From an uncultured Dehalococcoidia bacterium (GTDB taxonomy: Bacteria > Chloroflexota > Dehalococcoidia > Lucifugimonadales > GCA-2712585): DNA of 10,838 nucleotides. The notes below the pieces were generated by a model. It was not told where the DNA came from. It was given only the letters and a program-made list of their open reading frames with translations, and searched no databases. The DNA lies in the NCBI GenBank assembly GCA_913052045.1, contig CAJXDJ010000015.1, positions 1-10,838 of the forward strand. Reading direction: 5' to 3'. The position numbers were made by a program, and so were the translations under genes. The first letter of the stretch is position 1; the number at the start of each line of letters is the position of its first letter. Positions 1-6,631 of this stretch are shown here, one piece after another.

Positions 1-440
1 GTCGCGTATCATTACCACACCGATGCCGGACAGGACAGCCCGCGCACGCCGGGACAAGAACGAAAGCAAGTGATCATGCCGCACACACAGCCGCCCGTCC
101 GTTCCCGAAATCGTGGGGTCGCCCTCGTCCTTCTCGCGGTGCTGACCGCCGCAAGTGCCACCCACGCGCAGACACCACCCACCCTTGACATCTACTGGAT
201 CGACGTCGAGGGGGGCGCCGCCACGCTGGTGGTCACGCCCGAGCTCGCGACGGCGATCATGGAGGCCAACGATTCGTTGCGGGAGTCCAAGCAGAAGCGC
301 GAGCGGGAGATTCACATCATCACCGACAACCAGGCCCTGCCATGGGTGGGGATCGGGGAAGGGGAGCCCTCGACCAACTTGGCCGCCGACAAGGAGGGGA
401 AAGATGACGCTCCCAAGGTTGCGGCCATGGGCAACTGGGA
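1..440. other. GC-rich block of likely foreign or chimeric origin
   Basis: This stretch is strongly GC-rich with G/C-ending codons, whereas everything after about 440 is much more AT-rich with A/T-ending codons. The change happens within a few bases, and the reading frame on the AT-rich side (a NuoF C-terminus) has no continuation into this block. I infer either a chimeric contig end (assembly or amplification artefact) or a recent foreign insertion. The artefact is more likely because the block sits at the very end of the window and truncates two genes. The first ~73 bases also have an open frame ending in TGA at 71-73, just before the ATG at 76, which may be the tail of an upstream gene. 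Confidence 0.65.
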
Positions 441-495
441 TTTAACCCAGTTTCATCCGCGCTGCAATATTTTGGAGCAGAGTTTGAAGACATGA
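76..495 (+). CDS. Fragment of secreted metallo-beta-lactamase-fold-like protein (chimeric C-terminus)
   Basis: Start chosen at ATG 76; the frame is open upstream and a GTG at 70 is also possible. Residues 1-~31 look like a signal peptide: an Arg-containing N-region, hydrophobic VALVLLAVLTAASA, and a likely cut after THA. The mature start LDIYWIDVEGGAATLVVTP resembles the N-terminus of secreted metallo-beta-lactamase-like hydrolases of the ComEC/Rec2-related kind. That family normally continues with a Gly-Glu-Ser-Leu-Leu-Ile-Asp-Thr-Gly type strand, which is absent: from about nt 240 the sequence changes to an unrecognised, charged stretch with no HxHxDH metal motif. The last ~18 codons come from the AT-rich DNA read in the wrong frame. 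I regard the ORF as a broken fragment with no supported function. Confidence 0.35.
   Translation: MPHTQPPVRSRNRGVALVLLAVLTAASATHAQTPPTLDIYWIDVEGGAATLVVTPELATAIMEANDSLRESKQKREREIHIITDNQALPWVGIGEGEPSTNLAADKEGKDDAPKVAAMGNWDLTQFHPRCNILEQSLKT
433..452. repeat. Inverted repeat at the compositional junction
   Basis: Seven-base perfect arms (AACTGGG at 433-439, CCCAGTT at 446-452) flank a 6-base spacer. They lie exactly where GC-rich sequence gives way to AT-rich sequence. Short palindromes are common sites of template switching, so this may mark the chimeric join; it could equally be chance. Confidence 0.4.
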
Positions 496-563
496 TTTTG
501 GATGCTAATCGTGATAATGGCCGGAATGCCACTTGGTATTCTCCGTTAAGAACTAGGAGATAG
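441..563 (+). CDS. nuoF: NuoF-like NADH-binding subunit, C-terminal fragment
   Basis: In the frame ending at TAG 561-563, about 40 codons read FNPVSSALQYFGAEFEDMI followed by a polar tail ending in Arg-Arg. The pattern NPV-x(3)-L-x-YF-x(2)-EFE matches the C-terminal helix of NuoF/HoxF-type subunits (typically NPVLSTLRYFRDEYE-like), which carry the NADH/FMN site and the N3 Fe-S cluster in complex I and related NAD-linked formate dehydrogenases and hydrogenases. None of the FMN or Fe-S motifs is visible, because the gene is cut off by the GC-rich block. The stop lies 4 bases before the next gene, and the last codons contain that gene's Shine-Dalgarno sequence, so the two were almost certainly translated from one mRNA. 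The call rests on a short match plus context. Confidence 0.6.
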   Translation, partial: FNPVSSALQYFGAEFEDMILDANRDNGRNATWYSPLRTRR

Positions 564-567
564 ATTT

Positions 568-3414
568 ATGATTGATGGTCAAAAAAAACAAGAAAATGAA
601 ATTACCATTGTTATAGATGGTACAGAGATCAAGACTACACTGGGTAAGACAGTGTTGGATGCTGCTAGAGAAGCTGGGATATATATTCCCTACCTGTGTT
701 ATCACCCTGGGATGGAACCTTATGCGGCTTGCAGAATGTGTTTAGTCGAAGTAGAGAATGGTCGGGGTTTTCCCGCATCGTGCACACTTCCAGTCGCAGA
801 CGGCATGGTAGTTAATAACGAGACACAGCAAGTAAGAGACCTAAGAAAAGAAATCATGGAGATGCTAATAGCTGATCACCCACAGGGATGCTTGACATGT
901 CACAGGGTAGACTTATGTGGCACTCAAGATGTTTGCCTGCGCCATGTCTCCGTGAATGATCGTTGTGTTAGCTGTCCTAAAAATGAAAGGTGTGAATTAA
1001 AGGATACGGTTCGTTATATGGGGATGGATTTAGAGTCTCCCTTGGAATATAAATATAGAGATCTTCCTGTGGAGACAGGAGACCCTTTTTATGATCGAGA
1101 TTACAATTTGTGTATTGTGTGTGCTCGGTGTACAAGGGTATGCGAAGAAGTGAGAGGTGACAACGCTATCACCCTTATCGAAAGGGGAGGTCAAACGCTG
1201 GTTGGAACATCGATAGGAAGTTCTTTACTTGAATCGGGTTGCGAATTTTGTGGTGCTTGTTTGGATGTATGCCCAGTAGGAGCCCTGGTTGAAAGTTCCC
1301 ACAAATGGGAGAAGCCGGAAAGGATAGGACGGACTGTGTGCCCACTTTGCCCAGTGGGATGTCAATTAAATTTAGAAGTTGGTCGTTTTGAGAAGGTCAT
1401 CAGAACTGTACCAGAGCTTAATTCTCCCGCAAATCGTGGACAGGCTTGTTTTAAAGGGAAATTTGGGCTCGATTTTGTAAATCACAAAGAGAGAATACGA
1501 AAGCCCTTAATACGTCGAAATGGTGTTTTAGAGGAGGTTTCGTGGGACGATGCAATAGAGTTTACATCTCAACGACTTTCTTCCTATCAAGATGGATCAT
1601 TCGCCATGCTCACAGCTCCAGATAGTACCAACGAAGAGCAGTATTTAGCTCAAAAATTCTGCCGATTGGTTATGGGAACGAACAATGTGGATCAAATCTC
1701 CAATACATCACCGAATCTTGTTGAACCTTTGTCTGGAATTCTTGGGATTAGATCAGGCACTAATTCCCTTTGGGAACTAGAAAAGTCCGGATGTGTGCTC
1801 GTTTTTGCAGCAAATGTTACGGAGCAACATAACGTAGCAGCCCTTCCTATCAAGCGAGCTATCAAAAATGGTGGGAAACTTATAGTAATCGATCCAAGAG
1901 AAACCGAGATCACTCGACATTCTAATCTTTGGTTAAAGATTAAGCCTGGCAGTGAATTATTATTACTAGGAGCGATTTTGAAGGTCATTTTAGATAGGGA
2001 TTTGGCTGACATTGAATGGATCGATAAGAATTGCACAGGTATGCCCGAATTAAAGACCTCCTTAGAACTGGTCGATATAAATTATGTGGCGTCCAAATCA
2101 GGTGTGGAGGTAAGCCAGATAGAAAAAGCGGCCATTGCCTTCGCGTCCTGTAAGCCCTCTTCGATAGTTTATGGGCTTGATAACATAGATTCTAGCCTCC
2201 AATCAGATTGTGTACGGAGTTTAGCAAACCTTAGCCTGATCACAGGCAATTTAGGAGGTCGATCCAACGGACTCTATCCTCTGCGGAGAGGGGCTAACGA
2301 ACAGGGTGCTTGGGATATGGGTTGTGTGCCACACCTGTTGCCGGGATATATCCCAGTAGGGGATTCTGAGGGGAGAAAGATAATCGAAGAAATTTGGGAT
2401 GACAAATGCCCAGAAGATGTTGGGCTCTCGGTTTCCGATATTAAGGCTGCTGAGCGAGAAGGTAAAGTTAAGGCCATGTTTGTTGTTGGGGCTGGTCTAA
2501 ATTCTATCGAAGAGGATGTGGGGCTGCTTCTATCGTCAATGGATAATTTGGAGTTTCTTGTGGTTCAAGATACATTTCTTAGAGAATCTAGTAACAAAGC
2601 GGACGTTGTATTACCAAGGGCAACATTCGCCGAAAAATCGGGTAGCTTTACTAATTTGGAGCGCAGGATACAGCTCATTAAACCAGTGATTTATCCCAAG
2701 AATAGTTCAGCTAAGTCGGAGCTTTGGGTTATATGTGAACTGGCGAAAAGTATGGGTTATAAAGGATTCGAATTCCTTTCAGCTCATGATGTTATGGATG
2801 AGATATCTAAGGTAGTTCCGATATATGGAGGGATATCATTAGAAAGGTTGGAATCTGAGGCCAGGCGTGTTTTTAGGCCAGATCCATCTAATCCTGCTCC
2901 AACACAAGTTTTGTATTCCGGTAAAGAATATAAGGGAATTCAGTGGCCTTGTTATGACGCTAAGTCCCGAGGCGTGAACATTTTATTTCAAGATGGATTT
3001 TCTGAGCCGAAGGCTAGGATCAGCGCTTTAGACTTTACTAGATACTACGAGTTGAGTTCAGCTGAATCGCCGTTCATTTTTTTGCCGGGCCGAGTGTTAC
3101 TTCAGTCCGAAAGAGAAATGACAGTTGAGTATGGAATCAATAATCATATAAAGCGGGATGAGCTTATTGAAATCCATCCAGCAGATGCTCGATCACTAGA
3201 TGTGCAGGAAGGAGACACCATTAGGGTTTTGTCCCATGGAAGTATACTAACCGGCATAGCCTTTCTAAGTGAATCGCAACATAAAGGAGTGATATCCTCT
3301 ACCAGCCTTTTTGGTCAATTAATGACGGAATTAAATGAAAATCCAGATCCTTACGTAATGGCTAGAGTCCCTAAGCTAGTCACAATGCCTGCAAACGTAG
3401 AGAAAGTGATATGA
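568..3414 (+). CDS. nuoG: NuoG / formate-dehydrogenase-alpha-like iron-sulfur subunit
   Basis: Large (948 aa) electron-transfer subunit of the complex I / NAD-linked formate dehydrogenase superfamily, expected to pass electrons between an NADH-binding NuoF partner and other centres in the cytoplasmic arm. Domains in order: [2Fe-2S] ferredoxin (C44, C55, C58, C72); His-Cys [4Fe-4S] site (H104, C108, C111, C117); an extra Cys block (C123, C133, C136, C142); two [4Fe-4S] sites (C182/185/188/192 and C225/228/231/235); the molybdopterin-family [4Fe-4S] site (C258, C261, C265, C294); the bis-MGD-fold domain; and a C-terminal dinucleotide-binding domain (IEIHPADA onward). The formate dehydrogenase active-site Cys/Sec and the His after it are missing: residues 374-383 read VDQISNTSPN, with Ser or Thr at the aligned position. 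It is therefore probably a NuoG-type electron conduit rather than a formate dehydrogenase. Start: ATG 568 with AGGAGA at 555-560, 7 bases upstream. The nuoF fragment ends 4 bases before it. Confidence 0.85.
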   Translation: MIDGQKKQENEITIVIDGTEIKTTLGKTVLDAAREAGIYIPYLCYHPGMEPYAACRMCLVEVENGRGFPASCTLPVADGMVVNNETQQVRDLRKEIMEMLIADHPQGCLTCHRVDLCGTQDVCLRHVSVNDRCVSCPKNERCELKDTVRYMGMDLESPLEYKYRDLPVETGDPFYDRDYNLCIVCARCTRVCEEVRGDNAITLIERGGQTLVGTSIGSSLLESGCEFCGACLDVCPVGALVESSHKWEKPERIGRTVCPLCPVGCQLNLEVGRFEKVIRTVPELNSPANRGQACFKGKFGLDFVNHKERIRKPLIRRNGVLEEVSWDDAIEFTSQRLSSYQDGSFAMLTAPDSTNEEQYLAQKFCRLVMGTNNVDQISNTSPNLVEPLSGILGIRSGTNSLWELEKSGCVLVFAANVTEQHNVAALPIKRAIKNGGKLIVIDPRETEITRHSNLWLKIKPGSELLLLGAILKVILDRDLADIEWIDKNCTGMPELKTSLELVDINYVASKSGVEVSQIEKAAIAFASCKPSSIVYGLDNIDSSLQSDCVRSLANLSLITGNLGGRSNGLYPLRRGANEQGAWDMGCVPHLLPGYIPVGDSEGRKIIEEIWDDKCPEDVGLSVSDIKAAEREGKVKAMFVVGAGLNSIEEDVGLLLSSMDNLEFLVVQDTFLRESSNKADVVLPRATFAEKSGSFTNLERRIQLIKPVIYPKNSSAKSELWVICELAKSMGYKGFEFLSAHDVMDEISKVVPIYGGISLERLESEARRVFRPDPSNPAPTQVLYSGKEYKGIQWPCYDAKSRGVNILFQDGFSEPKARISALDFTRYYELSSAESPFIFLPGRVLLQSEREMTVEYGINNHIKRDELIEIHPADARSLDVQEGDTIRVLSHGSILTGIAFLSESQHKGVISSTSLFGQLMTELNENPDPYVMARVPKLVTMPANVEKVI

Positions 3415-3421
3415 AACTCTC

Positions 3422-3496
3422 GGAAACGATAGTATAAAACGGACGAAAGAATCCTCTAGAATCTGATTCGAGGCCGCTAACATACGGGCCGTTTCC
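3422..3496. repeat. Weak inverted repeat in the nuoG-mutS gap
   Basis: The 132-base gap between nuoG and mutS contains GGAAACG (3422-3428) and its exact complement CGTTTCC (3490-3496). Inside is a smaller GGCC/GGCC pairing near 3472-3490. There is no U-tract after it, so it does not look like a rho-independent terminator. It could be a structured leader or 3' end, or chance. No convincing -35/-10 pair for mutS was found in this gap. Confidence 0.2.
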
Positions 3497-3546
3497 AGTT
3501 ATTGATGTTTCCATTAGAATGTATGCAAGTCTAGTGATTAAGGTTT

Positions 3547-6117
3547 ATGTTGTTGACTCCCATACGCATACAGTATCTTAGGATCAAAGAGGGATATCCT
3601 GACTCCATCCTTTTTTTTCGCATGGGCGATTTTTACGAAACATTTGATAAAGATGCCTCGATAACATCCCGTGAACTAGATATTGTGTTGACATCTCGCA
3701 GTATGGGTAAGGGGCCAAAAATTCCGATGGCTGGTGTTCCCTGTCACGCTGTTGATTCCTATCTCGCACAGCTTGTCAAGAAGGGTTACAAAGTAGCCAT
3801 TTGTGAACAGTTGAGTGAACCATCAATGGGCAAAGGATTAGTAGATAGAGATGTGGTGCGTGTGGTAACACCTGGAACAGTTTTAGAGCCAAATATATTG
3901 AATAAGGGACTAAATAATTATCTAGTCGCGTTAATTTTGGAGGATGAAAGGATCGGACTCTCTTATGTAGATATCAGCACAGGGCATTTCTATGCTAGTG
4001 AGATTGTTCGGGGTGAACTGTTGGCAGAGTTGAATAGATTGAATCCCGCTGAGGTGCTGGTCCCAGACAATATGTCTTACCATGATATTTTCGATGGGTA
4101 TGTTACTACGTCTCTGCCTGCAGAGAGCTTCGGGCATCTCATTGCCAAGAGCAAATTGTTAAAACATTTCAAGGTTACGTCTTTGGAAAGCTTTGGATGT
4201 GAGGATAAATCGTTGGCCATTTCCGCCGCCGGGGCTATACTATATTATCTCGCGGAGACTCAAAAATCTGTCCTTGCCCAGATCTCAAAACTAACGACGT
4301 ATTCCACGTCTTCCTTCATGGTTTTGGATCCACAGACGGTTAGGAATCTTGAACTCTTTTCTGGTGGTCGCTGGGGTTCAAGCAAAAGTTCGCTGTTAAG
4401 CGTTTTGGATAATACTCGAACGCCTATGGGTACTCGGCTCTTTCGCCAGTGGATTGGGCAGCCTCTTTTAGATATCACGAATTTGGAAAGACGCTTAGAG
4501 GGGGTAGCCTTTTTCTACGAAGAAATGTTTATACGAGAAAAATTATGTGTCGAGTTAAATAAAATAGCTGATATAGAAAGAATTGTTGCTCGAATTCTGA
4601 TAAACAGAGCTTCCCCGAGAGATCTTTTGGGTCTTAAATCTAGTCTAGAAACGGTAGCAGTTTTATTGGAATTATTGTTAAAAGATAGGAAGATCGGGCT
4701 TTCAAATGGAATACAGTGTTTTGAGGATTTACGTAGACTTATTGATATAAGCATTTCTCCACAGACAGGTACAAATCCAGGAGATGGTGATGTCATACGC
4801 CATGGTTTTTCCGATGAATTAGACGAATTACGTAGTGCATCGAAATCTGCCCGGGAATTTATTGCAAGTTTAGAAAAGAATGAACGAGATATAACGGGCA
4901 TCAAGAATCTTCGTGTGGGATATAATAGGGTTTTTGGATACTATCTAGAAATTAGCAAATCGAATTTAGCTGACGTGCCTGATTACTATGAACGCCGTCA
5001 GACCTTGGTAAACGGCGAAAGATTTGTAACCCCCCAACTCAAGGAATATGAGATATTGATTCTTAGTGCCAAGGATCGCATCACTACTTTAGAACGCAGC
5101 CTCTTTGCACAAGTTTGTTCTCAAATAGGAGCCGAATCCAAGGGATTATATAATTTGGCTGATAAGTTGGCCGGTATTGATATTTTAACTAACCTGGCTG
5201 AAGTAGCTCACAGAAACGGATATGTAAAACCACTTCTACTACCCAATGGTCCGATTGATATACGATCAGGCCGTCATCCCATGATAGAGAAGATATTACC
5301 TCCTGGAGAATTCGTCGCAAATGACCTATTTCTTTCCTGTGATGATGCTCAGATTCTTATGATAACTGGTCCAAATATGTCAGGGAAGTCGACTTTTATT
5401 CGTCAAGCAGCGATCATAACCCTCATGGCTCAAATAGGTAGTTTTGTTCCTGCAGATAAGGCTACGATTGGTCTGGTTGATAGGATTTTCACTAGAGTAG
5501 GCCTCCAAGATGACTTATCTACCGGTCAATCTACATTCATGGTAGAGATGCTTGAAACAGCATCTATAATAAACCAGGCTACAAACCGCTCTTTGGTAAT
5601 TCTAGATGAAATTGGTCGTGGTACGAGCACCTATGATGGAATGTCCATAGCGCGGGCTGTAGCAGAGCATATACACAATGACCCCAAATTGGGTTGCAGG
5701 ACCCTTTTTGCCACTCACTACCATGAGTTGACAGATTTATCCAAAACTCTGCCAAGAGTGAAAAACTTCTCGGTTGCCGTATCTGAAGAAAATGGAAACT
5801 TGGTTTTCCTTCATAGGATTGCCTCTGGTAAATCGGATAAGTCCTATGGCGTTCATGTGGCTAGGTTGGCGGGTATGCCTAAATCAGTGATACAGAGGGC
5901 TTGGGAAATTTTGGATGTTTTAGAGCAACATAGTGACTTGTCCAATGGCAATAAGAAAAACGCCGTCTTTAACGATGTCAAAAGGCAGATTCCTCTTTTT
6001 TCTGTGGGAGAAAATCTTCTTGACGAGATTTCAAGGCTGGACATAACTGATATGACGCCCCTGCAAGCTATAAACAAACTTTATGAGTTACAGGAGAAAG
6101 TTCGGAACCAATCATGA
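3547..6117 (+). CDS. mutS: DNA mismatch repair ATPase MutS
   Basis: Recognises base mismatches and small loops in newly replicated DNA and, in its ATP-bound sliding-clamp state, recruits MutL. At 856 aa it has the normal length of MutS1. The N-terminal mismatch-binding domain carries the Phe-x-Glu motif (F29-Y30-E31 within FFRMGDFYETF), which stacks on the mismatch. Connector, lever and clamp domains follow; the clamp region includes NLRVGYNRVFGYYLEISKSN. The C-terminal ABC ATPase has Walker A GPNMSGKST (608-616), a Walker B ending in D687-E688 (LVILDEIGRGTSTYDG) and the conserved H724 in ATHYHE. The C-terminal helix-turn-helix dimerisation tail is present. Start: ATG 3547, preceded by an in-frame stop at 3535 and a close, weak AAGG Shine-Dalgarno. 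The DNA-binding and ATPase motifs named are all present. Confidence 0.97.
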   Translation: MLLTPIRIQYLRIKEGYPDSILFFRMGDFYETFDKDASITSRELDIVLTSRSMGKGPKIPMAGVPCHAVDSYLAQLVKKGYKVAICEQLSEPSMGKGLVDRDVVRVVTPGTVLEPNILNKGLNNYLVALILEDERIGLSYVDISTGHFYASEIVRGELLAELNRLNPAEVLVPDNMSYHDIFDGYVTTSLPAESFGHLIAKSKLLKHFKVTSLESFGCEDKSLAISAAGAILYYLAETQKSVLAQISKLTTYSTSSFMVLDPQTVRNLELFSGGRWGSSKSSLLSVLDNTRTPMGTRLFRQWIGQPLLDITNLERRLEGVAFFYEEMFIREKLCVELNKIADIERIVARILINRASPRDLLGLKSSLETVAVLLELLLKDRKIGLSNGIQCFEDLRRLIDISISPQTGTNPGDGDVIRHGFSDELDELRSASKSAREFIASLEKNERDITGIKNLRVGYNRVFGYYLEISKSNLADVPDYYERRQTLVNGERFVTPQLKEYEILILSAKDRITTLERSLFAQVCSQIGAESKGLYNLADKLAGIDILTNLAEVAHRNGYVKPLLLPNGPIDIRSGRHPMIEKILPPGEFVANDLFLSCDDAQILMITGPNMSGKSTFIRQAAIITLMAQIGSFVPADKATIGLVDRIFTRVGLQDDLSTGQSTFMVEMLETASIINQATNRSLVILDEIGRGTSTYDGMSIARAVAEHIHNDPKLGCRTLFATHYHELTDLSKTLPRVKNFSVAVSEENGNLVFLHRIASGKSDKSYGVHVARLAGMPKSVIQRAWEILDVLEQHSDLSNGNKKNAVFNDVKRQIPLFSVGENLLDEISRLDITDMTPLQAINKLYELQEKVRNQS

Positions 6118-6128
6118 TTCGACGTTTT

Positions 6129-6133
6129 GGAGG
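6129..6133 (+). promoter_or_regulatory. Shine-Dalgarno that places the selenoprotein start upstream of TGA
   Basis: GGAGG (followed by AA) lies 11 bases before ATG 6145. The ATG at 6145 is in frame with the conserved ArsC/Spx body but separated from it by the TGA at 6181. A good ribosome binding site before this ATG, and none before the TTG at 6214, argues that translation starts upstream and reads through the TGA. Confidence 0.6.
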
Positions 6134-6144
6134 AATACATTACC

Positions 6145-6495
6145 ATGGATATCGATGTAATACTTTATTGGTGGTCTCGTTGAAGTTCTTGTCGTAAGGT
6201 AAGAGAGTTACTCTTGCGTGAAGGAGTTAGTTTCGAGGAAAGAGATATATTCAAGGATCCGTTTTCCGAAACAGAAATTATGGAACTTACTGAGAAAATT
6301 CCACTATCTGAATTATTCTCATGGCGAAGCCCTGCTTTTAAGGCTATGGGTTTGGAGGGAGAAAGCTTGGATGCGAAAGAGTTGATTCGTTTGATGGCGA
6401 CGGAGCCCAGGTTGATTCGCCGGCCTGTAGTTCATATAGGGGAGACGTGGGTGGTAGGCAGTATTAAGGCTATAGAAAAGGCCTTACATACATAA
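6145..6495 (+). CDS. Putative selenoprotein: ArsC/Spx-family protein, UxxC active site
   Basis: Thioredoxin-fold protein of the ArsC/Spx/YffB-like family, probably a thiol/selenol redox enzyme; the true substrate is unknown. Read with TGA 6181-6183 as selenocysteine it is 116 aa: an N-terminal beta strand (DVILYWWSR), then U13-S14-S15-C16, RKVRELL helix, FEERDIFKDPFSETEI, FSWRSPAFKAMGL (from ~58), and the family signature LIRRP (90-94) before VVHIGETWVVGS. In Spx and relatives the same place has Cys-x-x-Cys, so the TGA sits exactly on the first, nucleophilic Cys. Frame and homology are continuous on both sides, which argues against a frameshift. A SECIS-like hairpin follows at 6193-6218. mutS ends 27 bases upstream, so the two are likely co-transcribed. 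Alternatives are a Cys-to-stop mutation or a base error. An automatic caller would report only a 93-aa fragment from TTG 6214, lacking the active site. Confidence 0.8.
6181..6183 (+). other. In-frame TGA read as selenocysteine (Sec13)
   Basis: Codon 13 of the ArsC/Spx-like frame. It is the only internal stop between ATG 6145 and TAA 6493-6495, and it falls on the family's redox-active first cysteine; the resolving cysteine (C16, TGT) is intact. Confidence 0.75.
6193..6218 (+). promoter_or_regulatory. Bacterial SECIS-like hairpin
   Basis: Bacterial SECIS elements sit in the coding region just after the UGA and bind SelB. Here CGUAAG (6193-6198) pairs with CUUGCG (6213-6218), and GUAA (6199-6202) with UUAC (6208-6211). 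That gives a 10-bp stem with one U-G pair, a single bulged U at 6212, and a 5-base apical loop GAGAG (6203-6207). The loop begins 19 bases after the UGA and its first base is G. Both agree with the published bacterial consensus (UGA-to-loop distance about 16-37, G in the first two loop positions). An alternative register (6199-6205 with 6211-6217, loop AGUUA) also has G in the first two loop positions. Confidence 0.65.
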
Positions 6496-6631
6496 TATTG
6501 GCCCCCAATTGGTACTTTCTGAGGTTGCAACACGGCTGCAAAAGGAGCACAATCGGCTATGCTTACGTGGGTTAGATATTTTCCCATGGAGTTTGGTTAT
6601 GATGTCCAGATGGATCGTTGGAGGACGTTAG

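Noticed and set aside
155..445. Second-frame 96-aa ORF in the GC-rich block
   Set aside because: Arg/Ser/Pro-rich composition typical of an off-frame reading of high-GC DNA; the first frame carries a clear signal peptide instead.
6214..6495. 93-aa ORF starting at TTG 6214 as the real ArsC/Spx-like gene
   Set aside because: It lacks the first beta strand and both active-site residues, and has no ribosome binding site. The frame continues upstream with homology to ATG 6145.
6145..6495. Pseudogene or frameshift explanation for the TGA
   Set aside because: The same frame is homologous on both sides, so there is no frameshift. The stop falls exactly on the redox Cys and a SECIS-like hairpin follows. 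A simple nonsense mutation remains possible but less likely.
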